Shown one piece after another: positions 36,872 through 48,880 of a stretch of 64,000 nt of DNA. Location: NCBI GenBank assembly GCA_951213105.1, contig OX578137.1, positions 79,195,604-79,259,603 of the forward strand, given 5' to 3'. The position numbers and the translations under genes were made by a program. Each line of letters begins with the position of its first letter. The first letter of the stretch is position 1. Below the pieces are notes generated by a model. It saw only the letters and a list, made by a program, of their open reading frames with translations. It did not search any database and was not told where the DNA came from. Source of the stretch: Amaurobius ferox. Taxonomy: Eukaryota; Arthropoda; Arachnida; Araneae; Amaurobiidae.

Positions 36872-38099
36872 TGTAGTATAACATATATTTATGATTATGC
36901 TTTAAATCACTTTACAGAAAAATCCACAAAATAAGGATGTCCCCAGAAAAAATAAACCTTCATCACCAGTATTACAAGATAAAGTAAGCTACTCTCATCA
37001 GAGCTACCTACACTCAGAGATCAGCATCTGCGATTTGCTTATATTTCTATTTTGATTTGAAATTGTCTTGTTGATCCTGAAGAAGATACGTTTCATACCT
37101 TCGAAATCGCTTGATACAAGTAAGGTGTTTTGTAAGGTTTTTTTTTTGTATTATTTGAGGTTTAATAAGAGTTTAAACTTGTAGTGGATGTTTTAGCGAA
37201 TTTAAAAAAAAATGATTTTATTTGCATTTTAACAACATAAATTTAAGCCTTTAAAATGCAATGATTAAATAAAATATGTATTATTATCCGATAAATAGAT
37301 ACATGTCATCAATTTCAGTTCTCTGTAACTTTATTGGTGTAGCTACACTGCAAAGATTTTTTATTGACATTGATAAATTAGTGAATGTCAATTGTTTTAT
37401 TTTAGAAAACAGAATTATTTTTGAGCCAGAAAAATATTTTCTAAAGTTGCAAATGTAAATATGAATTTTTAAAGTTGAAAAACCAAACACGTGCTCCCGC
37501 GCATCGGGTTAAGACGATTTTGGTTCTTATAGGGTTCATCACGCCCACTTAGCGTACGTGGAACAGCAACTTGTGCACACACAGTGTTTTTCTGTATTTT
37601 TGATATAGGTGGAAGTATTGTTATGAGATCATATTGTCACACAGAGAATTTAATGCCAGTTCCGGTGTAATTTTATTCAGAAGTTTGCATATTGAATTTT
37701 GAGCAACGATAGATACATTGTCTAGGGTACAAGAATAAAATATATGTATGCCCGTCTGTAACTTCTGTAGAGGAAAATCTGAGCGTCGTAGATAAAATTT
37801 GGTGCATAGTACCTCGACAACTGATAAAGAACGCCTTAAGATTTTTAAAAAATCCTATTAAGTTTTTTAGTTAGTTAATGTTGAAGAAACATGCTGAGTG
37901 ATTTTTATAAAAAAATCGCCCTAGCTTGGCCAAATTATCATTAAAATTGCTGACGAAATTATCATTAAACCATTGATACTTGTCCATTTAGTTGTGTGAA
38001 ATAAGTTAATTGGATATTTAGAAGTAATGTTACACGTTGACATCCGGAAAAGAGCCAAATGCATTATTTGACATTAAAACCATTGTGCCGTAGATCCTA
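36872..38099. other. Intergenic, nothing recognised
   Basis: Overlapping antisense ORFs of 60-68 codons at 37276-37490 are chance. GC rises slightly near 37490-37580. Confidence 0.45.
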
Positions 38100-38180
38100 T
38101 ATAACCTTTTCTCACTGTGAAAGATCTAAATTCATTGCATTATATACTAGGGAATGGCATGTGCTGCCCACTTCAAATTT
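38100..38180 (+). mobile_element. ACTTTCC-family end fragment
   Basis: ATTCATTGCATTATATACTA then GGCATGTGCTGCCCACTTCA match the far end of copies A and C, with substitutions. Confidence 0.6.
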
Positions 38181-38559
38181 TTATTTACTATAGAATCTAT
38201 CTAAATAATGTGTGCATAATGAGAGTATACATATAGAACAATATCCTGTGATATCTCCTACAGTGTATTCAAGTTTGCTTTGACGCCAGTATAGAAACAT
38301 ATATTTTATTTTGATATCTGGAGATAAAATTAAACGCTTCTTTATACTTGTAAACTACTTTTCAGAACATCTAGTGTAGTAAGATATATTTATTCTTTAT
38401 TCTAGTTTATGAGCAGTGTAAGGCAAAATTAACTCGACTGGATTGCAGAAATTTTTAGATAAAATATTTAATATGCTACCTGCAAACTATGGAAGCTGTT
38501 TTTATGTATTCAAGATAGCCATCATACACTACATATATGTAAGACATACATATAAATTT

Positions 38560-38775
38560 GTTAACATCATTCTAGTGGATCTAGTTCATTCCATTAACCA
38601 GAGAAGAACCTTTGTGTAATAGTTTTGCATTTTAACGCCTGACAATTCGCCAACAGTCATTTATACTCAGGAAATACTCTTATCTTTGTCTGTCTGTAAC
38701 GCTTGACAATGAATTTGGCTAACTTGGCGACTTATTTAGCGAAATATAGCCAACTTGGAACAATATGAATGAAAG
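38560..38775 (+). mobile_element. ACTTTCC-family interior fragment
   Basis: Matches the part preceding the far end: CATCATTCTAGTGGATCTAG, CAGTCATTTAT and a decayed TTGGCTAACTTGGCGACTTA block. It lies downstream of, not before, the end fragment at 38100, so the two derive from separate or rearranged copies. Confidence 0.55.
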
Positions 38776-39390
38776 CTCCAAGAAAGTTCCTTATAAACCT
38801 GTTGAAGGTCATTAAAATTCCTTATAACTAAATAGAGTACTAAGAATCTATTACAATCAGACATCAGAATAAAACCATGTCCTATAAAATAAATCGTAAA
38901 ATAAATAAACATCATGACATATGTACTTTTTGTTTCACCTTTTAAGAATTGGATTTTTAAGTTCTAGAACTTCTCAGAAAATACGCATAACGCGAAAATA
39001 CGCATTATTAATCTTTAATAACTCCTCCAAGCTGCAGACGCCAAATCTAACATAAAACTTCAAACTTCTCCTGCGATTGATGCTCATATCACACGCATAT
39101 AGACTATATCCTTACAACATATGAAATAATCCGCAAAATTATTGAATTTCTGAATAGAAAACGCTTTTCAATATTGCATTAGGTACACTTCAAGAGATGC
39201 TTCAAAAATCGGTAAGATATGAATAAAACCTATCCCATTTTATGCAGTTAGCGGCAATCGATCGTAAAGCAAGATGTGTATGTTTTTAGCATTTTCTGTG
39301 AAATGCAGGGAATAAAAGGTTGTTTAATCATGTATTTCGCATTATTTTATTCTTTGTAGGACCCCTATGGGGATTACATTTCATTCATGC

Positions 39391-39391
<1 letters not shown>
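38776..39391. other. Intergenic, nothing recognised
   Basis: AT-rich, no ORF or repeat partner seen. Confidence 0.45.

Positions 39392-39431
<40 letters not shown>
39392..39431. repeat. (TA)n microsatellite
   Basis: 40-bp AT dinucleotide run, with a second short run at 39454-39467. Confidence 0.95.
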
Positions 39432-39436
<5 letters not shown>

Positions 39437-39473
39437 TAATGTTTATAATGTTTATATATATATATATCAAACT

Positions 39474-39862
39474 CCAAAGGGATTAAAAACAAGAATAATA
39501 AAATAAAGAAAGAGAGGTGTGCTTACGGGGAAGTAGCAAGGTCAAGGGGGATTGTGACCCCTTTTCCTGGTTGAAGCATGCTTTCAGTCCAGGGAAACAC
39601 TCCCAGAAACCACTAAATGCCCGAAGCAAGCACCATCGTGAATATGTGAAAAGCAGAATCCCTAGAGGAAGACCAGAAAGCGACATATTTGCTTCTTGCA
39701 TTCAGTGGTTTCAAGCAATTGCTTCTGGCATTTAGTGGTTTCTGGGAATGTTTCCCGGGACTGAAAGCATTCTTCAACCAGGATAAGGGGTCACAATCCC
39801 CCTTGACCTTGCTACTTCCCCGTAAGCACATCTCTCTTTATTTTTTTTCAATCCCTTTGGAA
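39474..39862. repeat. Palindrome with 145-155-bp arms
   Basis: Arms 39474-39629 and 39719-39862 are reverse complements; the loop is about 90 bp. Each arm carries the family hairpin (GGGGGATTGTGACCCC near 39546 and GGGGTCACAATCCCCC near 39786) and the CCACTAAATGC/GCATTTAGTGG inner end. This block corresponds to the inverted arms of P3. Small ORFs on both strands give the same peptide, MCLRGSSKVKGDCDP, because of the palindrome; they are not genes. Confidence 0.92.
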
Positions 39863-39954
39863 TTTTATATGGCAATAATTTTTAGAGCTGCAACTGCGCC
39901 TAATTACTATATGCTTTTATATTTACTATTTTCATTGCACTTAGATTGTTTTCA

Positions 39955-40400
<446 letters not shown>

Positions 40401-40412
40401 CATACAGTAAAA

Positions 40413-40459
<47 letters not shown>

Positions 40460-41110
40460 TTTATTAATTATATAAATAAATAAAAATGAAAAATAATAAA
40501 CTAAGTCAAAAATATTAGAAAAATCAAAAATCGGAAAATAAGATGCATTAACATTAATGTTTTGAATTTTATTTTCGCAAAAAAATGTAACTTTTGTCAG
40601 TATTGAAACTACGATTTGAGCGCCCTTATAATGGTGTATAGTGGCATTCTCTTTTATCCAGATTTCCTATGAATTACTTGTTTAGTAAGAATTTTCATTT
40701 TTGATTCATATTCATATTCAGGATTGCATATTTGGGAAGTTAATATTCTGAATTGCTTGTCCGGTCTCCAGCTTAGACTCACTGGACGGGTCTGGGAGTA
40801 TTACCGTGAACGTTCGTACTGCCTCCCTGGTAGAATTTCGACTTGTTCATTCCGGTGCTTCTAGATTAAGCTATTGAGGTTGATCGTGTATACACGTGGT
40901 GGAAGAAGAAGGGTTCATGCCGCATGGTAATACACATTTTCTTAATGTATCCTATTTTCATTTTTTCATTTTTTGTTGCCTGTAGTCTGAGTTTAAGCAT
41001 TTATAGTAATGTACTATTGCTTAATCTGAAACTGGCATTTGTTTGGGTTAATTAGAATTAAATACTCAGACCTGAAGATGAATTTAATTCTGATTAATCA
41101 TCGAATTTGG
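40401..41110 (+). other. 3' region of RT element P5
   Basis: Begins with an A-run and (AT)n at 40410-40455, then the ACTACGATTTGAGC, CTCACTGGACGGGT and TGTTTGGGTTAATTA landmarks shared with 31984-32650. Confidence 0.65.
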
Positions 41111-41252
41111 GACGGTGCTGTTCTCATCTCTTATCGGCATTATGGCCGTGAATTTGCTTCTATGGTGATGTTAATATTACTTGATTTTTTTTTTATTTTT
41201 TTTTTATTTTTACATAATTCTTATTATTACATATTTCAAATATATATATATA
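41111..41252. other. Short AT-rich stretch up to H3
   Basis: T-rich, ending in a short (TA)n run that abuts the H3 terminus. It may be the 3' end of P5. Confidence 0.35.
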
Positions 41253-44200
41253 CTAGCAGCATACCCGTTCTTCGTACGGAGTATATAATATAAAGAAACT
41301 TGAAATTCATAATCATGCGCAAATTCTTATAGTATACTAAATGACATGTTTAATCAAAATATTCTGTTAAAATATTTAATATAATGCTCCTAAAAAGAAG
41401 TTTAAGAATCTCTGTTCTCGCTATATAAAATTATCTTCATGGACATATCTGAAGAATAAAACATCTTGGACCCCTTATGTAAGCAAATATAAAAAAAAAA
41501 TATGGAATTGAATCAATATATGCAAAATAAAAGCGTTAAAATTGTATGGGACCCGTACTAATTATATACGCGAATATTAGACAATATAACCTGTATTAGT
41601 AGATTACATGTATAAATTGAAAATACCAATAAACCCGTAATCTTTAAATCTGAAGACAGTCATTTATTCCAATATATGTCAAAATTAAAGTGCTAAAATT
41701 ATATGGGGAGATATACACGTACTACTTATAATGTCCGATTATTAGTAGAAGATTACACGTTTTGCAATATGAGTCTCAAATGTTTTTTGGTAAAATACAA
41801 CAGACGACGTAACAAATTGAATATATAATTAATCCCCTTAATCTTCATACCAGAAGGCCGTACTTGATTCCAATATATATGCCAATATATGTCAAAATAT
41901 ATGCCAATATACCTGTACTACTTATATTCTCGTAGGTTAGGAGATATACCCGAGCATTCCTAGAAGATTACTCGTACATTGTACAATATGTGAGTGTCAG
42001 CAATTTTTGCCGCAATAAAACAATGGCGTAATAAATTAAAAATATCGACAATCTCTGAATCAATAATCCCGCAAAATATCAATAATAATAATGTTTAAAC
42101 CTGAAGAGTATAATTGATATTATCCAGTCCAAAATGAAATGGCAATGAAATTTATTTTATATACATATCTTCATTATTCAAATCGGAAAGGATTTAATAA
42201 GAATCGTCTGCCGCATTAACACATTGGATTTAAATCCGTTGCTAAGCGACATGATATCATTTGCTTCAAATAAATTGGTAGAAAAAATATCGTCTAAATA
42301 GTTATATTTCTATGGAACATTTGGCGACAGTTTCGTCAAATTAGCGACATTTTAAAAAATCGACAAATTTATCGCCAAGTGGGACTGTAGAACTGACAGT
42401 TCCACTTTGCGACAAATTGACGAAATATCATCACAATACTATCCCCTAACAAAAAACAATTAATATCATTTATGTAGCGCCATTTTATCAATTTCAAGAT
42501 ATTTTTATAGATTTTTACATTATTATCAATGTGGTGACATTTTAAAAATTCGCTAAATGTATTACTAAGTAGGATGGTTGGTCTGACAGATAAATGCTAA
42601 CCAAACATCATTTCAGTACTCTCTTCTAACAAAACAAAAAAAAATTTCATTGATATGTAGAAGACCCAAGCCACACGACCAACCCGAAGGTTTATGGCAG
42701 CTGTTTGTGTGTCGTTTATATCAATTTGGCGACATTTCCGTCAATTTGGCAGAGTTTAAGAAAAGTTGTCAAATTAGCGATATCCCTCCAAATTCGTAGC
42801 TTTGAAATTGCAGATCTGAATGAAACATTCTTATCCCGTTTCAATATACTAAATGAAAACACTACAATTGTATTAGAAGATATACCCGCTCTACTCTTTT
42901 TCTGTTTCAACAATCGGCTATATGAATTTATTGGCTAAACACAATATATGAGTTTAGTAGCTAAATACGATATAAGCTTGAAAACTCTTTGCCAAAATAA
43001 ATGAAATTGATATACGCACTCAGCAATTAATATAATTAAAAGAAAAATCAAACCGTCCATTCATGAGATATACTTTTATATCCATTTATCCATTTATTTA
43101 TTATTTAAATCAAAAAAAAATAATAAAAACATTAAGAAACACATTTAATTTAATCCGTTATTCGTACGGAGTGTATAATTTAAAGAAACTTATAGTTCGC
43201 AATCATGTGCAAATTCTGTTAAAATATTAAATTTATTGCTCCTAAAGAGAAGTTTAAGAATATATGTTCTCACTATGCAAAATTATCTTCACGATCAGAT
43301 CTGAAGAATAAAACATCCTCCCCCTTTTGTAAGCAAATTTACAGAAGAAAAAATAGGAATTGAATGAATATATGCAACCCCGAACTAATTATATTGTCGC
43401 AGATCAGAAAATATGCCAATGTGTTAGTAGAAAATTCCCCGTATTACAATATGCGTCTCAAAAATATTTGCCAAAATAAAAGAGATGATGTAATAAATTG
43501 AAAACATTAATAATATCCGTACTCTTTATACCAGAAGATCGTAATTGATTCCAATATATGCCAATATATATCAAAACATATGTCAATATACCTGTACTAC
43601 TTATATTCTCGTAGATTAAAAGATATACACGTGTATTTGTAGAAGATTCGTACAACATACAATATATGAGTTTAAACAATTTTTGTCATAATAAAATAAT
43701 TGCATAATGACTTGAAAATATCAATAATCCTTGAATCAATAATCCCCGAAAATATAAATAATAATAATTTTTAAACCTGAAGACCGTAATTGATATTATC
43801 CAGTCAAAAATGCTATAAGAAAAATCAAATCGTTCTTTTCTAAAATATATTTTTATATCCATTTATTTATTATTCAAATCGAAAAAATAATTAAAAATTA
43901 ACAGACAGATTTAATTTAATTGCGTTTCTGAGTAACATGATATAAGATAGAATCTTATAACATGTTAAATATGTCATGTCTTATAACATAAACTGCGAAA
44001 TTAAATAACGATTTTGATTTCTCTATACTTCTCATTGTTCCGTAAAAGCTTGTTTTAAATAAACCATGAACCATGGAGATAGATTTCCCCTTTAAATCAT
44101 GTTTCAAACAATTCATGTTTTCAGAAAGTGACTAATTAACGCAAAAAATCTCCCATCAAACTCAGAGATTAAATTTTAATTCACTTTCAAACGATTTTCA

Positions 44201-44537
44201 AGCTTTTCGTTTGGATAAACCACGGAGTTAGGGAGTAGAACTCCTAGGAAAAAGTTCCGTTTTTCATTAATATCTCGACAACCCCAGGTCTTAGAAACTC
44301 GAAACTTGGACAAAATTTATGGGGGGATATTTCAAGGCTATCCACCAAATTTCATTAAATTCGGTTCAGCCGTTTTTCCGTGATGATGAGACAAATGAAA
44401 ATTTCGTTTTTTACTAATATCTCGAGAACCACTGGTCGTAAAAACTCAAAACACAGATATAATTTTAAGTGGGGCTATTTCTGGGCTACCCACAAAATTT
44501 CATCAAATTCGGTTCAGCCGTTCTTCCGTGATGATGG

Positions 44538-44591
<54 letters not shown>

Positions 44592-44613
44592 TTTTCATTT
44601 TTATTTATATAGA
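41253..44613 (-). mobile_element. Helitron-like composite H3
   Basis: Ends match H1: CTAGCAGCATACCC on the left (3' end of the minus-strand element, followed by T) and a TCTATATAAATAAAA 5' end preceded by A at the right. It is about 1.1 kb longer than H1 because a second 3'-end segment (TTCGTACGGAGTGTATAATT, from about 43164) lies inside it, giving two partial copies in series. A (GACA)12 run is at 44542-44589. ORFs at 42705-42938, 42716-42913, 43458-43679 and 44380-44619 are parts of the element and have no replication-protein motif. Confidence 0.72.
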
Positions 44614-45211
44614 TGTTAGGATGTGGTATGGATATAGGACCATTAATGTGATGTATGAATGTGCTACTGCCTCACAAGTGACGGAATAGTCTCAAGCCAG
44701 GACTTTTGAAAAACTGGTCTTATCCTATAAACTTTATTCAAGTTTATAGGATAAGTAATGCAAGAATATACTTTAAGAAGGTGTCCTGACTGAGATTGAA
44801 GGGGCGTTTGTATATAGAAGAATAATTCTTCAGTATTACAACAGTTCCAGAAGACAGCAATTTTTAATAGATTATCTTTGCACCGGCTTGGTTGGCATAT
44901 CAAATAATTATTTTGATGTCTGTGAAATTTTATTTAAAAACAATATTGAAGCGATAAAATACGCTTTTAATTTTACCTTAAAATAATAACTTTTAAAACT
45001 TGTTTATTATAAAGTACTGTTAAGAAATGATATCGTAACAGAGATACTCTTGATCTAATTGGGATGTGATAAGAACTCGTATACTAACAAGGATACTCAC
45101 ATATTTCCACTTGCCCACTACTGAGAAAATATTCTCTCTTTTGATGAAGTAGACCATCTAATTATTTTCTGATTTTTAATACTACTGATATTTCTGTTCC
45201 GTATAGCCTCA
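44614..45211. other. Spacer between head-to-head H3 and H4
   Basis: Unrecognised DNA with a perfect hairpin at 44719-44755. The minus ORF 44664-44903 spans the hairpin and is not supported. Confidence 0.45.
44719..44755. repeat. Perfect hairpin, 16-bp arms
   Basis: CTTATCCTATAAACTT and AAGTTTATAGGATAAG pair perfectly around a 5-nt loop. Confidence 0.9.
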
Positions 45212-45233
45212 TCTATATAAATAAAATTGAAAA

Positions 45234-45279
<46 letters not shown>

Positions 45280-47486
45280 CCATCATCACGGGAGAACGGC
45301 TGAACCGAATTTGATGAAATTTTGTGGGTAGCCTAGAAATAGCCGCACTTAAAATTTAGTCTATGGTTGGAATTTCTACGACCAGTGGTTCTCGAGATAT
45401 TAGTAAAAAACGAAACTTTCGTTTGTCTCATCATCATGAGAGAACGGCTGAACCGAATTTAATGAAATTTTGTGGGTGGCCTTGAAATAGCCCCCCATAA
45501 ATTTTGCCCAAGTTTCAAGTTTCTAAGTCCAGGGGTTGTCGAGATATTAATGAATAAAGGAACTTTTTTTATAGGAGTTCTACTCTCCAACTCCGTGGTT
45601 TATCCAAACGGAAAGGATAAAAATCGTTTGTTTAAAGCGTCAAAGGGAATTAAAACTTTATTTTTGAGTTTGATGCAGGATTTTTGCATTAAATAGTCAC
45701 TATCTGATAGCATGAATTGTTTGAAACATGAATTTAAATGGAAAAATCTACCTCCATGTTTTTACATGTATTTACCTCCATGTATTTCACAAGCTTTTAC
45801 TCAACGATTAGAAGTATAAAGAAATTAAAATGGTTATTTAATTTCGCATTTTATGAGGAAGATTCTATCTTATATCATGTTGCTCGGAAAAGGAATGGAA
45901 TTAAATGTGTTTGTTAATGATTATCATTATTTTTTCTATTTGTATAATAAATAAATGGATGTAAAAATATATTTTATAAATGAACGGTTTGATTGTTCTT
46001 TTAATTATATATATTGCGGACTGTTTACATTACTTTTATTTATTTTAGCAAAGAGGTTTCAAGCTCATATATTGTGTTTAGCTAATAAACTCATAATAAA
46101 TATACGGTTTGATTGTTCTTTTAATTATATATATTGCGAACTGCGTACATCACACTTTCATTTATTTTAGCAAAGAGGTTTCAAAGCTCATATATTGTGT
46201 TTAGCTAATAAACTCATATATTGTGTTTACCCAATAAATTCATTTTGCCAATTGTTGAAGCAGAAAAAGAGTAGAACGGATGTATGTATCTTCTAATACA
46301 ATTTTAGTGTTTTCATTTAGTATATATACAGACGGGATATGGATATTTTATTCTTCAGATCTGCAAATTTAGAGCTACGAATTTGGCGGAATATCTCTAA
46401 ATAACTTGGTAACTTTTCTTAAACTTTACCAAATTAGAGGAAATATCTCCAAATTGATAAAAATGACCCAAATCAATGAAATTAAATTTATTTTTTTAGA
46501 ATAGAGTACTGTAAATGATGTTTCTGTAGCATTTGTCGGTCAGTCCATCCATCCTACTTAGTAACGCATTTAACTAATTTTTTTTAATATTACTAAATTG
46601 ATAAAAATATTTGTAAATCCCTAAAAATATCATGGAGACGAAAATGTCGCCAAACCTTCCATGGAGATCACATTATTCAGACGACATGATTTCCATCAAT
46701 TTATTTGAAGCAGATGATATCATGTCGCTTAGCAACGGATCCAATGTGTTATGTGTCATACGATTTTTATTAAATCTTATAAAAATATGTATATAAAATA
46801 AATTTCATTGACATTGCATTTTTGACTGGATAATATCAATTACGGTCTTCAGGTTTAAACATCATTATTATTGATATTTCGGGGACAGTTGATTCAGGAA
46901 TTATTGATATTTTCAAATTATTATGCCATTGTTTCATTATGACGAAAATTGTTGAAACTCATATATAGTACTTTGTACAAGTAATCTTCTACAAATGCAC
47001 GGGTATATCTTCTAATCTACGAGAATATAAGTAGTACAGGTATATTGGCAAAATTTTTATATATATTGGCATATATTGGAATCAATTACGACCTTCTGGT
47101 ATTAAGATTACGGGGATTTTTGATACTTTCAATTTATTACGTCATCTTTTTTATTTTGGTAAATATTTTTAAGACTCATATTACAATATGTTTAAGATTC
47201 TACTAACACACTGGTATATTTTCTAATTTGCGACAATATAAGTAGTACGTGGTGCATATATTGATTCAATTCTTTTTTTTTGTGTGTGAATTTGTTTACA
47301 AAAGGGGCCAGGATATTTTATTCTTCAGATTTGCCCGTGAAGATAATTTTGCATAGTGAGAACAGATATTCTTAAACTTCTCTTTATGAGCAATAAATTT
47401 AATATTTTATCAGAATTTGCACATGATAGCGAATTATAAGTTTTTTTATATTATATACTCCGTACGAAGGACGGGTATGCTGCTAG
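45212..47486 (+). mobile_element. Helitron-like element H4 (non-autonomous)
   Basis: The best-preserved copy: A then TCTATATAAATAAAATTG at 45212, (GTCT)n at 45236-45271, CATCATCACGGGAGAACGG, then about 2 kb of non-coding interior, and a 3' end with CCGT/ACGG stem and GCTGCTAG at 47486 followed by T. Contains an internal duplication of about 119 bp near 45984-46220. No helicase or Rep. ORFs 45472-45696 and 45955-46170 are internal and unsupported. Confidence 0.75.
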
Positions 47487-47833
47487 TACTTTATATTTCT
47501 CAATAGAAGATAAATCAATCCCATAGAAGATAAATTGATTTTCTTGTGTCCTTCATGAATTGAAAATTGCGTAATAAATTCAACATTGCTGAATGTTGAT
47601 AGATACATGTGTGTGCCAAGAACGCTTTCATCCTCAGTAAATAATTTTAAAAATGGCTTAGCTAATTAGAAATATTTTTGACACTGTTACTCGTATCGCT
47701 TAAAAGGGCGATGTTTGCCGCCCTTTGACAATCCTGTGAGTGAGCGGTGAGAGTCCCTTTCTGAGGCAATCAGACAGAACAGAATTCTTCTGTCTGATGT
47801 GTAACGGATTTTGTCCTGAAAAGGGTCAACAAT
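47094..47833. repeat. Duplicated flank, copy 1 (occupied site side)
   Basis: This block, comprising the last 393 bp of H4 and 347 bp beyond, recurs at 50552-51073. Over the shared 522 bp I count two substitutions (47611 G/A, 47645 T/A); copy 2 lacks 218 bp (about 47220-47437). Its last base directly precedes the LTR. Confidence 0.95.
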
Positions 47834-48212
47834 AGTAAGACTCCAACAAGTTATTTTTTTTTCCACATCGCCAAATCAGCGATGAAGTCTCTGCCGGCAA
47901 GCATTTTAAGGCTTGCCAGAGCAACAGAGCGAGAGCCGAGAAGAGCGATAAGATAGATATAGTTTGTGAAGGCGGAAAGCAAGGCGCATCCTGCGTCGTG
48001 AACATTTTAAAGAGTTAACCAGTGAATTAAATGTTTAAGTGTTGTTATGTTATGTGCTTTCGTCTAAATAAATGTGGTTTGTGTTAAATGCGGATGTTTA
48101 ATTACAGTTGGCTTTTTGTCGAATGTTCTATTCAAATATAATGCAATGGAAGTTGCGAGGTTAGTGTTCTAAAAAGAAATGGCGCACTAAAGAAGAACCT
48201 CGAAAGTTTACT
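47834..48212 (+). mobile_element. Putative 5' LTR of a Ty3/gypsy-like element
   Basis: Begins AGTAAGACTCC and ends GAAAGTTTACT, giving a short terminal inverted repeat AGTAA/TTACT, as in the AGT..ACT LTRs of gypsy-group elements. AATAAA at 48067-48072 may be the polyadenylation signal. A primer-binding-site-like segment follows at once. The boundary is supported independently by the point where the duplicated flanks diverge. The 3' LTR is not in the window. Confidence 0.7.
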
Positions 48213-48231
48213 GGCGTAGTCGCGGCAGGAT
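48212..48231 (+). other. Putative primer-binding site
   Basis: TGGCGTAGTCGCGGCAGGAT begins with TGG, complementary to a tRNA CCA end, and resembles the TGGCGCAGTCGG-type site attributed to a serine tRNA primer in some gypsy elements. Confidence 0.6.
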
Positions 48232-48297
48232 TAGTTTATTACGGAAGTAATAATCGTTCCTGGAATGAAAAACGATTTGTATGTTTTTAGTGAATAG

Positions 48298-48497
48298 ATG
48301 AAGATACGTCCGGTATCAAGTAATTAATGCACCAGCATTATAATACGAGTGGATACGATATTGATTTTTGAAAAATTATGTTGTTATAATATCATAACAT
48401 ATGTTGCTTATAATTTTCATGTCTATTGTACGATGAAGATACGTCCGGTATCAATTAATTAATGCACCAGCATTATAGTACGAGTGGATATGATACG
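48298..48497. repeat. Leader duplication, 65-bp unit
   Basis: ATGAAGATACGTCCGGTATC then AATTAATGCACCAGCATTAT then ACGAGTGGATA occur at 48298-48362 and 48432-48497. Confidence 0.9.
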
Positions 48498-48541
48498 TCA
48501 ATTTTGAGTGTATTTGTTACAAAACAAAAAATTAGTACGTT

Positions 48542-48830
48542 ATTGATAATTGAATACGCCAGTGTTCACGATAAAGTGGTTTCCTGTTAATACTGTTATT
48601 TGATAATTGAATACGTCAGCGTTCATGATAAAGTGATTTTCTGTTAATTTAATTGATAATTGAATACGCCAGTGTTCACGATAAAGTGTTTTCCTGTTAA
48701 TACTGTTATTTGATAATTGAATACGCCAGTGTTCACGAAAAAGTGGTTTTCTGTTAATGCTGTTATTTGATAATTGAATACGCCAGTGTTCGTGATAAAA
48801 TAGTTTTCTGGTAATACTGTTTCTTTTAGT
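48542..48830. repeat. Leader minisatellite, 47-60-bp unit, 5 copies
   Basis: Units carry GATAATTGAATACGCCAGTG, TTCACGATAAAGTGGTTTTC and TGTTAATACTGTTATT. The minus ORF 48540-48842 is its translation. The array sits in the untranslated leader 40 bp before the gag start. Confidence 0.92.
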
Positions 48831-48880
48831 AAATTTAAACAATTTAGAGATAAATCAGTTAACTTCCCTCGTGATCAGGT

